Of a DNA stretch of 6,362 bases, positions 1-6,144 are shown one piece after another. The stretch covers positions 1 to 6,362 of the forward strand of contig JAQGPE010000166.1 in assembly GCA_028293225.1 (NCBI GenBank), read 5' to 3'. The notes beneath the pieces are model-generated. The model ran no database searches. It was not told the origin of the DNA and saw only the letters and a list, made by a program, of their open reading frames with translations. A program made the position numbers and the translations under genes. Source of the DNA: Akkermansiaceae bacterium (GTDB lineage Bacteria > Verrucomicrobiota > Verrucomicrobiia > Verrucomicrobiales > Akkermansiaceae). Within the stretch, counting starts at the first letter, position 1, and each line of letters opens with the position of its first letter.

Positions 1-76
1 GATGGATGCTTTTCTGCAACCACTCGATCGATTCCGGATCGGCCTGCACGTCGGTGAATACCTTCAGCGTGGACAT
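1..76 (-). CDS. 5' end of an unidentified gene (possible hydroxyacid dehydrogenase), partial
   Basis: An ATG at 76-74 opens a frame that stays open to the window edge and encodes 25 residues beginning MSTLKVFTDVQADPESIEW. The short beta-strand start (LKVFTDV) followed by a polar, helix-like stretch resembles the N-terminus of D-isomer 2-hydroxyacid dehydrogenases and similar Rossmann-type enzymes, but 25 residues cannot settle this. No in-frame start codon is seen in the seven codons just upstream of this ATG. There is no good Shine-Dalgarno sequence: the bases before the ATG are pyrimidine-rich (CTTCTCCCCC). The gene lies 180 nt downstream of the helicase and in the same direction, so it may have its own promoter in that gap. 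The coding call is moderately sure; the function is a weak guess. Confidence 0.5.
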   Translation of the reverse strand, partial: MSTLKVFTDVQADPESIEWLQKSIH

Positions 77-118
77 GGGGGAGAAGCATCCACGGTGGGG
101 CGAATCCGGCAAGCTCCG

Positions 119-178
119 TGAGGTTCACTCCCACTGGCCCGGTTTTTGAGGGTAGTCTATTGCCCTGTCATGAGGTTC
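119..178. repeat. Spaced direct repeat TGAGGTTC (119-126 and 171-178)
   Basis: The 8-mer TGAGGTTC occurs at 119-126 and 171-178, 52 nt apart start to start. Read on the minus strand, the copies are GAACCTCATG and GAACCTCACG, so 9 of 10 bases agree. Both lie upstream of the partial gene starting at 76, where paired regulator-binding sites could be placed. The function is not shown, and an 8-base match within 180 nt could arise by chance. Confidence 0.25.
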
Positions 179-197
179 GGGCCGGGGATCACAGATT

Positions 198-221
198 GGA
201 CTGATTGTCTGATTTACTGAT
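198..221. repeat. Short tandem repeat, 8-bp period, core CTGAT (three units)
   Basis: Three successive 8-bp units are visible: GGACTGAT (198-205), TGTCTGAT (206-213) and TTACTGAT (214-221). The last five bases are the same in each and the first three vary. On the minus strand this reads as repeated ATCAG. The block lies just beyond the helicase 3' end in noncoding DNA. It may be a decayed microsatellite or part of a regulatory or terminator zone; no role can be assigned. Confidence 0.45.
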
Positions 222-228
222 TAAAGAC

Positions 229-257
229 AGGGATTTGGAATTTTTGATCGAATCCCT
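229..257 (-). terminator. Candidate weak terminator after the helicase gene
   Basis: Read in the direction of transcription, AGGGATT (257-251) is followed by a 15-nt spacer and then AATCCCT (235-229), a perfect 7-bp inverted repeat. The first base of the left arm is the last base of the helicase TGA stop codon. The stem is followed by GTCTTTAAT, a poor U-tract, and the loop is long and AT-rich. It is therefore a weak intrinsic terminator at best, and may instead be a 3'-end stabilising or processing hairpin. Confidence 0.3.
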
Positions 258-2293
258 CAGAAAGGGTCGTCGTGATCGCTCCAGGACGGGCCGACCCGCC
301 ACTCTTCCATCATTTCGCGGGGGAAGTCCTCCAGGAATCGCGACGGGCGCTGGATGACGTCGCCGGTGTAGGACTTGGGATTGATCAGCGGGTAGCTGAG
401 GTAGAGCTCGTCCTTGGCGCGGGTGATGGCGACGTAGAAGAGGCGGCGCTCTTCCTCCAGCGCGTCCTCGTCGTCGGAGTCGAGGACGCGGGCGTTCGGG
501 AACTGGCCGTCGGTGAGCCAGATGATGAAGACGGCCTGCCACTCGAGGCCCTTGGCCTGGTGAATGGAGGATAGAGTGACCTTCTCATCATCGACCACGG
601 ACTTGTCGCCGGTGGGTTCGCCATCGGCGGAGCTGAGCAGGGAGAGCTGCGACAGGAAATCGAGGACGTCGTTGAAATTGCCGCCGTAGGCCATCAGCTG
701 CTCGATGTCGCTCCTACGGTTCTCGTAGTTGTCGAAGCTGGCCTTGAGGTATTCGTCGTAGATCCCCTCCAGGACGCTGAAGACCATGTCGGAGGGCTTG
801 GCGAAAATGCCGTCGGGAGTGAGTTCGTTGAAAATGTGGCCGAGCTGCTCCCAGTCCTTGGCGGCTTTCTTGGGCGGCTTGAGCTTGGCGAGAACCTCGC
901 TCCAGTCGGGCGTTTCCTCGGTTTCCGCCCAGCCGGTGGCGAGCCAGTCGCGCCAGAGCTTTTCCGCTCCGGCGGCGCCGATGCCGGGCAGCAGCAGGAC
1001 GATGCGCTTAAAGCTGGTTTCGTCGCGGCGATTCGTGACGAAGCGCAGGAAGGCGGCGATGTCCTTGATGTGGGCTTGTTCGAAGAAGCGCAGGCCGCTG
1101 GTGATCGCAAAAGGAATGCCGCGGGCGGTGAGTTCGAACTGGAGTTCCAGCGACTGGAAGTGGGCGCGGTAGAGCACAGCCATTTCCTCCAGCGGCATGC
1201 CTTCATCGCGGAGCTCCAGCAGGCGCTGGGCGACGAAGGCGGCTTGAGTGGACGGGTCTTCGAGAGGGACCAGGGCGGGTTTGACGCCGACGGTGGGACG
1301 GGCGGAGCGGAGGTCCTTGTCGAAGCGGGCGCGGTTGGCGCGGATGGCGGCATTCGAGAGATCGAGGATCTCCGGGACGCTGCGGTAGTTGATCTCGATC
1401 TTGTAGACCTTGCAGCCGGGATGGCGGGCGGGAAAGGACAGGATATTGCCCATGTCGGCGCCACGCCAGGAGTAGATCGACTGGGCGTCGTCGCCCACGG
1501 CCATGACGCTGGCGCCACCGGCGGCGAGGAGATCGATGAGTTCGCTTTGGACGGAGTTGGTGTCCTGATACTCGTCGACGAGGATGTGGCGGAAGCGCTT
1601 CTGGTAGAGGGAGAGAAGATCCCCGTCGCTTTTCAGGAGCTTCAGGGTCAGGACGAGCAGGTCGTCGAAATCCATCGAGTTGGTGGTCTGCTTGCGCTTG
1701 GCATAGCCGGCCATGGATTCGTGGAGGGCGTCCTGCCATTCCTCGAAATAGGGGTAGCGGGTGGTGATGATTTCCTGGAGTGGAACGCCGGTGTTCTCCA
1801 CCAGGCTGAACATGGATGCCAGGACGTCGGCCTTCGGGAAGCGGCGGCTCTTGGTGTCGATGTCCAGATTGGCGACCACGCCATTGAGCAGGGATTTCTG
1901 GTCGTCGCGGTCGAGGATCGAGAACGACTTCGTGAAGCCGAGGACGTCGGCGTGACGGCGCAGGATGCGGTTCCCGATGGAGTGGAAAGTGCCGCTCCAG
2001 AGGGCCGAGACATCGTGCGGGACGAGGGCGCGGACGCGCTCGGTCATTTCGCGGGCGGCCTTGTTGGTGAAGGTCAGCAGGAGGATGTTCCTGGCCTCGA
2101 CGCCCTGGTCGAGGAGGTAGGCGACGCGGTAGGTGAGCGTGCGGGTTTTCCCGGAGCCGGCGCCGGCGATGACCAGCGACGGACCGGCCGGAGACGTGAC
2201 GGCAGCGTACTGCTCGTCATTCAGTTCGGCCCGGTAGTCGATGCCGGAGGTGGGTCCGGCCGTGCGCCGGTGCAGCGTGTATTCGCGCGCCAT
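257..2293 (-). CDS. UvrD/PcrA-like superfamily 1A ATP-dependent DNA helicase
   Basis: This 678-residue protein should be a cytoplasmic 3'-to-5' DNA helicase acting in repair or in clearing recombination and replication intermediates. All family motifs appear in order: Q-motif LNDEQYAAV (25-33), Walker A AGAGSGKT (43-50), motif Ia TFTNKAA (74-80), TFHS (102-105), DEYQD Walker B (240-244), motif III GDDAQSIYSWRGA (267-279), motif IV INYRS (301-305), motif V SSIHQAKGLEW (575-585) and motif VI EERRLFYVAITRAK (614-627). About 50 residues follow motif VI, so the C-terminal extension of standard UvrD/PcrA (about 720 residues), which carries a Tudor-like domain, is absent. The end is acidic and aromatic (WSDHDDPF). 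The ATG at 2293 is the only start codon after an in-frame TAG 15 codons upstream; no clear ribosome binding site precedes it. It begins 42 nt after hicA and may share that transcript. The family is certain; whether the gene is uvrD, pcrA or a paralogue is not. Confidence 0.95.
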   Translation of the reverse strand: MAREYTLHRRTAGPTSGIDYRAELNDEQYAAVTSPAGPSLVIAGAGSGKTRTLTYRVAYLLDQGVEARNILLLTFTNKAAREMTERVRALVPHDVSALWSGTFHSIGNRILRRHADVLGFTKSFSILDRDDQKSLLNGVVANLDIDTKSRRFPKADVLASMFSLVENTGVPLQEIITTRYPYFEEWQDALHESMAGYAKRKQTTNSMDFDDLLVLTLKLLKSDGDLLSLYQKRFRHILVDEYQDTNSVQSELIDLLAAGGASVMAVGDDAQSIYSWRGADMGNILSFPARHPGCKVYKIEINYRSVPEILDLSNAAIRANRARFDKDLRSARPTVGVKPALVPLEDPSTQAAFVAQRLLELRDEGMPLEEMAVLYRAHFQSLELQFELTARGIPFAITSGLRFFEQAHIKDIAAFLRFVTNRRDETSFKRIVLLLPGIGAAGAEKLWRDWLATGWAETEETPDWSEVLAKLKPPKKAAKDWEQLGHIFNELTPDGIFAKPSDMVFSVLEGIYDEYLKASFDNYENRRSDIEQLMAYGGNFNDVLDFLSQLSLLSSADGEPTGDKSVVDDEKVTLSSIHQAKGLEWQAVFIIWLTDGQFPNARVLDSDDEDALEEERRLFYVAITRAKDELYLSYPLINPKSYTGDVIQRPSRFLEDFPREMMEEWRVGPSWSDHDDPF

Positions 2294-2335
2294 GGGCCGG
2301 AGCTTCGCGCTTTCTGGGGCGGGATCAAGGACGAG

Positions 2336-2551
2336 CTACAGATCCCGAGGCTGTAGGCCGGTGTGCTTTGCGATACGGGCAAGCATACGGGGTCCTATTT
2401 CCTCACCATCATGAAATGCGAAGACGAAATCGGGAAATCCGGATCGGCTGAGAATGCGATGTGAACCGCTACCCTGCCGTTTGATTTGCCACCCGATCGC
2501 CAGAAGTGCTTTCAGGACTTCCCGTGACTTCGCCGATCCCCACTGGCTCAT
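2336..2551 (-). CDS. hicA: HicA-family mRNA interferase toxin
   Basis: This 71-residue basic protein has the layout of HicA, the toxin of a type II toxin-antitoxin pair that cleaves mRNA through a small double-stranded-RNA-binding-like fold. The N-terminal helix (SAKSREVLKALLAIGW) leads to KRQGSGSHRI, where His31 in the G-S-H motif matches the family's catalytic histidine. Next come the strand DFVFAFH (41-47) and the GEEIGP...LARIAKHTGL helix (49-66), the usual HicA C-terminal part. The length is normal for the family (about 60-80), and no frameshift or lost key residue is seen, so the toxin is probably active. Its ATG overlaps the hicB stop as ATGA (2548-2551), so translation is likely coupled to the antitoxin. 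There is no separate Shine-Dalgarno sequence. Confidence 0.9.
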   Translation of the reverse strand: MSQWGSAKSREVLKALLAIGWQIKRQGSGSHRILSRSGFPDFVFAFHDGEEIGPRMLARIAKHTGLQPRDL

Positions 2552-2766
2552 GCGGCAACCGTGAAAACCTGATCCAGTTCCGGAGCTTCCTCTCCCTGAT
2601 CGAGACGGTCCGCGAGGATGCGGAGAACCAGGGCCTCAACCTTGGCCACCGCTTCGGGTCGGGAACTGCCGTAAACCATGGCGCCTGGGATCACCGGAAT
2701 TTCGGCAATCCAACGGCCATCGATCTCCTGTTCAACTTCAACGGTCACACCCCAAGCGTAGCGCAA
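2548..2766 (-). CDS. hicB: HicB-family antitoxin (short form)
   Basis: This 72-residue protein is the partner that would bind and neutralise HicA. Residues 7-50 (VTVEVEQEIDGRWIAEIP..PGAMVYGSSRPEAVAKVEAL) show the HicB pattern: a strand, D-G-R-W-I-A-E-I-P, P-G, then a helix carrying the A-x-x-x-V/E-A-L pattern. This is the partly degraded RNase H fold of the family. There is no C-terminal ribbon-helix-helix or helix-turn-helix domain, so self-repression as in longer HicB proteins is not evident. The antitoxin comes first and the toxin second, opposite to the classic E. coli hicAB order. The start is uncertain. The TTG at 2766 lies 12 nt after the livF stop and in its frame; a GTG at 2748 would give a protein starting MTVEVEQEIDGRW, which also fits the family. 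Neither start has a clear ribosome binding site, so translation may rely on coupling to livF. Confidence 0.85.
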   Translation of the reverse strand: MRYAWGVTVEVEQEIDGRWIAEIPVIPGAMVYGSSRPEAVAKVEALVLRILADRLDQGEEAPELDQVFTVAA

Positions 2767-2778
2767 AGTCAGAATGGC

Positions 2779-3486
2779 TCAAGCGCCCAAATAGGCTTCC
2801 TGGACGCGCGGGTTGGCCTTGAGATCGGCACAGGCGCCCTCGAGGAGGATGCTGCCGGTTTCGAGGACGTAGCCATGAGTGGAGACGGCGAGGGCCAGGT
2901 TGGCGTTCTGCTCGACGAGGAGGATGGTCAAGCCCTGCTCGCGGTTGATCTCGACGATGCGCTCGAAGATGGTCTTTACCAGCAGCGGAGCGATGCCGAG
3001 GGAGGGCTCGTCCAGCATCAGCAGGCGCGGGCGGCTGAGGAGGGCGCGGCCGATGGCGAGCATCTGCTGCTCGCCGCCGGAGAGGGTGCCTGCGGCCTGT
3101 TTTTCGCGCTCGAGCAGGCGCGGGAAAAGCTGGAAAACATAGTCGGTCTGCTTGGCCACCCAGGTCTTGTCGCGCTGGAGGTAGGCACCCATCGCGAGGT
3201 TCTCGCGGACGGTCAGATTGGCGAAGACCATGCGGCCTTCGGGGACGTGGCAGAGCCCCTTCGAGACGATGGCGTGAGCGGGCAGTCCCTTGATCTCCTG
3301 GCCATCGTAGCGGATCGACCCGGAGGCTGGCTTGATGAGGCCGGAGAGCGCGCGCAGAGTGGTCGATTTGCCGGCGCCGTTGGCACCAATCAGGGTGACG
3401 ATCGAGCCGGCCGGAACCTTCAGGCTAACGCCATGGAGGGCACGGATGCTGCCGTACGAGACGTGAAGATTTTCGACCTCAAGCAT
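2779..3486 (-). CDS. livF: Branched-chain amino acid ABC transporter ATP-binding protein LivF
   Basis: This is one of the two cytoplasmic ATPases of a HAAT-family importer; it pairs with LivG to power uptake through LivH and LivM. Numbered from the ATG at 3486 (235 residues), the features are Walker A GANGAGKST (34-42), VPEGR at the Q-loop site (81-85, typical of LivF), signature LSGGEQQ (135-141), Walker B LLMLDEP (155-161), D-loop SLGIAP and switch-region VEQNA (191-195), where LivF proteins usually carry Gln rather than His. The end, RVQEAYLGA, is the normal LivF terminus, so the gene is complete. The ATG at 3486 overlaps the livG end by 8 nt. An in-frame TTG at 3498 would add four residues (MNRL), but the ATG gives the usual MLEVENL beginning. 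The gene is last in the transporter block, with hicB following 12 nt later in the same frame. Confidence 0.95.
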   Translation of the reverse strand: MLEVENLHVSYGSIRALHGVSLKVPAGSIVTLIGANGAGKSTTLRALSGLIKPASGSIRYDGQEIKGLPAHAIVSKGLCHVPEGRMVFANLTVRENLAMGAYLQRDKTWVAKQTDYVFQLFPRLLEREKQAAGTLSGGEQQMLAIGRALLSRPRLLMLDEPSLGIAPLLVKTIFERIVEINREQGLTILLVEQNANLALAVSTHGYVLETGSILLEGACADLKANPRVQEAYLGA

Positions 3487-4273
3487 GAGCCGGTTCAATA
3501 GGGGTGGCGGCGGCGCCGAGATAGGCTTCGATGACCTTCGGGTGGCACTGGATTTCCTTCGGAGTGCCCTCGGCGATCTTGCGGCCGTATTCCAGCACGG
3601 CGATCTTCTGGCAGATGCCCATGACGACCTTCATGTCGTGTTCGACCAGGAGGACGGCGAGGTTGAAGCGTTCCTTGATTGAGCGAATCAGGTGCATGAG
3701 GTCATCCTTTTCGGACGGGTTCATGCCGGCGGCGGGCTCGTCGAGAAGGAGCAGCTTGGGCTTGGTGGCGAGAGCGCGGACGATCTCCAGGCGGCGCTGA
3801 TCGCCGTAGGGCAGAGAAGTCGCCATCTCGTCGCGGAACTTGGCGAGATTGAAGATTTTCAGCAGTTCCAGGGACTCTTTTTCGATGGTCGATTCGTTTT
3901 GCTTGAAGCCTTTGCCACGCCAGAGAGCGCTCAGATAGCCCTCGCCGCTGTGCAGTTGCTTGGCGACGCGGATGTTGTCGAGCACGCTCAGCGAACCGAA
4001 CAGACGGATGTTCTGGAAGGTGCGGGCGATGCCGACGGAGGCCAGCTTGCTGGGCTTGATCCCGAAGGTTGATTTCCCGGCGAACTGGATCGACCCGGAG
4101 GTGGGCCGGTAGACGCCGGTGATGAGGTTGAAGGCGGTGGTTTTCCCGGCGCCATTCGGGCCGATCAGACCAACCAACTCCCCTTCCCCAACCGAGGTCG
4201 TGAGCTCGCTGACGGCCGTGAGGCCGCCGAAACGGATGGTGACTTTATCGAGTTCCAGAAGCGGCGCACTCAT
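3479..4273 (-). CDS. livG: Branched-chain amino acid ABC transporter ATP-binding protein LivG
   Basis: This is the second ATPase of the importer, 264 residues, close to the family norm of about 255. Visible motifs are Walker A GPNGAGKTT (38-46), Q-loop RTFQNIRLF (84-92), signature LPYGDQRRLEI (154-164, the LivG-type form in which Y-G-D-Q-R replaces S-G-G-Q-Q), Walker B LLLLDEP (174-180), the AAGMNPSE stretch typical of LivG (181-188) and switch EHD (211-213). The insert after the Q-loop (about 108-130, GYLSALWRGKGF) is also characteristic of LivG. The C-terminus carries a short Ala/Pro tail past the conserved EAYLG. The start ATG overlaps the livM stop as ATGA. No Shine-Dalgarno sequence precedes it, so translational coupling is likely. 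Confidence 0.96.
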   Translation of the reverse strand: MSAPLLELDKVTIRFGGLTAVSELTTSVGEGELVGLIGPNGAGKTTAFNLITGVYRPTSGSIQFAGKSTFGIKPSKLASVGIARTFQNIRLFGSLSVLDNIRVAKQLHSGEGYLSALWRGKGFKQNESTIEKESLELLKIFNLAKFRDEMATSLPYGDQRRLEIVRALATKPKLLLLDEPAAGMNPSEKDDLMHLIRSIKERFNLAVLLVEHDMKVVMGICQKIAVLEYGRKIAEGTPKEIQCHPKVIEAYLGAAATPIEPAHA

Positions 4274-5202
4274 GCGGTGGGACGGCGCTTGGTTTTGAAG
4301 ACGAACAGACCGCCGGGGCGCAGGAGCATCAGGAAGATGATCATGAGGGCGTAGATGATCATGCGATACTCCGAGAACTCGCGGAGGAACTCAGGGAGCA
4401 GCGTGAGCAGGATGGCCGCGGCGATGACGCCGACGGTGCGGCCCATGCCGCCGAGGATGACCATGACCACGATCTCAATCGACTTGATCCAGTCGAAACC
4501 GGTGGGAGAAAGGAACTGCTTGTGGTGGGCATACAGGCCTCCCGCCACGCCGGCGAAGAAGGCGCCAGTGACGAAGGCGACGACCTTGTAGCGGGTGGTG
4601 CTGATGCCGGAGGATTCAGCGGCAATCTCGTCGTCGTGGACCGCGAGGAAGCCACGGCCGTAGGTCGAGTTCACGATCGAGGTGACGCAGTAAACCGTCA
4701 CGGCGGCGAGGCCGAAGGTCCAGCCGAGCGTGGTGTACTGCGGGATGCCTTTCAGGCCGCTGGCCGCGCCGACCGCTTCGGTGTTCTGAGCGACCACGCG
4801 AATGATTTCGCCGAAGCCGAGGGTCACGATCGCGAGGTAGTCGCCCTTCAGACGCAGCGAGGGGACGCCGACCAGCAGGCCGATGAGCGCCGCGAAAAGT
4901 CCGCCCGCCAGCAGCGACAAGGGGAACATCGCCTTCGCCGTCTGCGGACTGAAAGAAGCGCCTATTTTCAACGACAGCCAGGCGGCGAAGTAGCCGCCGA
5001 CCGCCATGAAACCGGCGTGACCGAGACTGAACTGGCCGGTGTGGCCGTTGATCAGATTGAGACTCGTGGCGAGGATGATCGCGATCCCGACATCATTGGC
5101 GATGCCGAGGTAGTAGCGGTTCATGTAGCCCGAGCCCAGTGACGCCAGAACCGCAAGCGCGATCCCTACGATGAGCCAGCGTTTTGCTCCGGAAAGTGGC
5201 AT
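4270..5202 (-). CDS. livM: Branched-chain amino acid ABC transporter permease LivM
   Basis: This 310-residue inner-membrane protein forms half of the transport channel with LivH. Hydrophobic segments lie roughly at 9-26, 34-52, 60-77, 94-113, 120-137, 160-178, 205-225, 244-267 and 280-298. LivM hallmarks are NGHTGQFSLGHAGFMAVGGY (52-71), LRLKGDYLAIVTLGFGEIIR (116-135) and the cytoplasmic ATPase-coupling loop GRGFLAVHDDEIAAESSGI (182-200). It ends with the usual LLRPGGLF followed by a basic tail. In the coupling loop, His189 stands where many relatives have Arg (AIRDDE or AIRENE). The ATG shares one base with the livH stop (TGATG), so translation is probably coupled; the upstream GAAAAAG is at most a poor ribosome binding site. 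LivM proteins of some species carry an extra N-terminal region that is missing here. Confidence 0.95.
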   Translation of the reverse strand: MPLSGAKRWLIVGIALAVLASLGSGYMNRYYLGIANDVGIAIILATSLNLINGHTGQFSLGHAGFMAVGGYFAAWLSLKIGASFSPQTAKAMFPLSLLAGGLFAALIGLLVGVPSLRLKGDYLAIVTLGFGEIIRVVAQNTEAVGAASGLKGIPQYTTLGWTFGLAAVTVYCVTSIVNSTYGRGFLAVHDDEIAAESSGISTTRYKVVAFVTGAFFAGVAGGLYAHHKQFLSPTGFDWIKSIEIVVMVILGGMGRTVGVIAAAILLTLLPEFLREFSEYRMIIYALMIIFLMLLRPGGLFVFKTKRRPTA

Positions 5203-6119
5203 CAGACTTTTTCAATGGTGGCGCGGCCGAGCAGGCCCGCCGGTTTGAAGAGAAGGATGAGGATCAGGATGCCGAAGGCGATGGCGTCCCGGTAGTTCGA
5301 CAGGCCGGGGATGCCGCCCGCGAAGGTCTCCACCACGCCGATCAGCAGTCCTCCCAGCACGGCGCCGGGAAGGTTGCCGATCCCGCCGACGACCGCGGCA
5401 ATGAAGGCGCGCAGGCCGGGCTGGACGCCCATGAGTGGCTCGATGCCGGGAGCTTTGATCGAATAGAGGATGCCGGCGATGGCCGCCAGAGCGGAGCCGA
5501 GTCCGAAGGTGAAGGAGATGATCCGGTTGACCGGCACGCCCATGAGGGAAGCGGCCTGCTGATTAAAGGACACGGCGCGCATGGCGGTGCCGATGCGGGT
5601 CTTCTGGACGATGAACCACATGGCCGCGAGCAGTACGATGGTCACCGTTGGGACGATGATGTCGTTGCTGTTCAGCATCAGCTTGCCGAGGTGGATCTGA
5701 TGCTCAGGCAGGATCTTTGGAAAAGCGCGGGTGGCCGAGCCGAAGACCGCGGCGTGCTGGCCGGTGTATTCGATGAAAAGCGAGACGCCGATGGCGGTGA
5801 TGAGGACCGTGAGCTTCGGACGCTTGCGCAGCGGACGATAGGCCAGGAACTCGATCAGCATGCCGATGCAGGCGCAGATGGCCGCAGACAGGACAAACAC
5901 CAGGATGCCGCCCATGATCGACTCCGGACCGACCATTTTCTGGACCAGCGGAGCGAGGTAAAAGGCGGAGAACGCACCCAGCATCAGGACATCGCTATGC
6001 GCGAAGTTGATGAAGCGGAGCACCCCATACACCATGGTGTATCCGAGGGCGATCAGCGCGTAAATCGATCCCAGGCCCAGCCCGTTGATCAGCTGCTGGA
6101 TGATTTGTTGGAAGTCCAT
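5202..6119 (-). CDS. livH: Branched-chain amino acid ABC transporter permease LivH
   Basis: This 305-residue inner-membrane permease is the partner of LivM. Its N-terminus, INGLGLGSIYALIALGYTMV (11-30), then VLRFINFAHSDVLMLGAF (33-50), is the standard LivH signature. The coupling loop TRIGTAMRAVSFNQQAASLMG (174-194) contacts the ATPases, and AAVVGGIGNLPGAVLGGLL (241-259) is the conserved late membrane re-entry region. It ends ILLFKPAGLLGR plus a short tail. Hydrophobic stretches (about 12-32, 42-60, 70-92, 103-119, 153-171, 200-221, 236-266 and 277-297) fit about eight membrane passes. The start ATG is 25 nt after the binding-protein stop, and the gap is GC-rich with no purine-rich ribosome binding site. 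Length and motifs are normal and complete. Substrate range cannot be read from the permease; branched-chain amino acids, other amino acids, urea and short amides are all carried by this family. Confidence 0.96.
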   Translation of the reverse strand: MDFQQIIQQLINGLGLGSIYALIALGYTMVYGVLRFINFAHSDVLMLGAFSAFYLAPLVQKMVGPESIMGGILVFVLSAAICACIGMLIEFLAYRPLRKRPKLTVLITAIGVSLFIEYTGQHAAVFGSATRAFPKILPEHQIHLGKLMLNSNDIIVPTVTIVLLAAMWFIVQKTRIGTAMRAVSFNQQAASLMGVPVNRIISFTFGLGSALAAIAGILYSIKAPGIEPLMGVQPGLRAFIAAVVGGIGNLPGAVLGGLLIGVVETFAGGIPGLSNYRDAIAFGILILILLFKPAGLLGRATIEKV

Positions 6120-6144
6120 GCGGGGCCGTGGCGCGGGGAGCCGA

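Larger units (their letters stand above)
77..256. other. Intergenic region between the helicase and the next minus-strand gene
   Basis: This 180-nt stretch has no convincing gene. Its part near the helicase (about 190-250) is clearly more AT-rich than the flanking coding DNA, as expected for a terminator or promoter region. It holds a 7-bp inverted repeat next to the helicase stop, a short 8-bp-period repeat, and a spaced direct repeat nearer the downstream gene. There is also a longer-range inverted pair, GGCCCG at 136-141 and CGGGCC at 178-183, enclosing a small AGGG/CCCT pair (149-152 and 163-166). I looked for a sigma-70 promoter reading leftward and found no pair of -35 and -10 boxes with proper spacing that I would defend. 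Confidence 0.5.

Noticed and set aside
694..1518. Minus-strand ORF of 274 codons inside the helicase in another frame
   Set aside because: It is a Ser/Pro/Ala/Arg-rich out-of-frame reading of GC-rich coding DNA, wholly inside a gene with clear motifs.
836..2356. Plus-strand ORF of 506 codons opposite the helicase gene
   Set aside because: It lies in the antisense frame that is codon-aligned with the helicase, so it stays open simply because the GC-rich helicase gene rarely uses TTA, CTA or TCA codons. Its translation is a Gly/Ala/Glu/Val/Asp-rich string with no recognisable domain.
3487..3498. TTG at 3498 as the livF start, adding four residues
   Set aside because: The ATG at 3486 gives the normal LivF beginning (MLEVENL) and a shorter overlap with livG; the extra MNRL residues are not typical of the family.
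2506..3501. Plus-strand ORF of 331 codons across hicB and livF
   Set aside because: It runs codon-aligned opposite livF and hicB, which share a frame, and this explains its length. There is no domain signature, and the sense-strand genes are unmistakable.
4522..5142. Plus-strand ORF of 206 codons opposite livM
   Set aside because: Antisense shadow of livM with biased composition (Arg, Glu, Asp, Gly, Ala) and no family motif.
6120..6144. Possible hairpin or attenuator between the binding-protein gene and livH
   Set aside because: The 25-nt gap is GC-rich, but only stems of about three base pairs can be drawn, with no U-tract.
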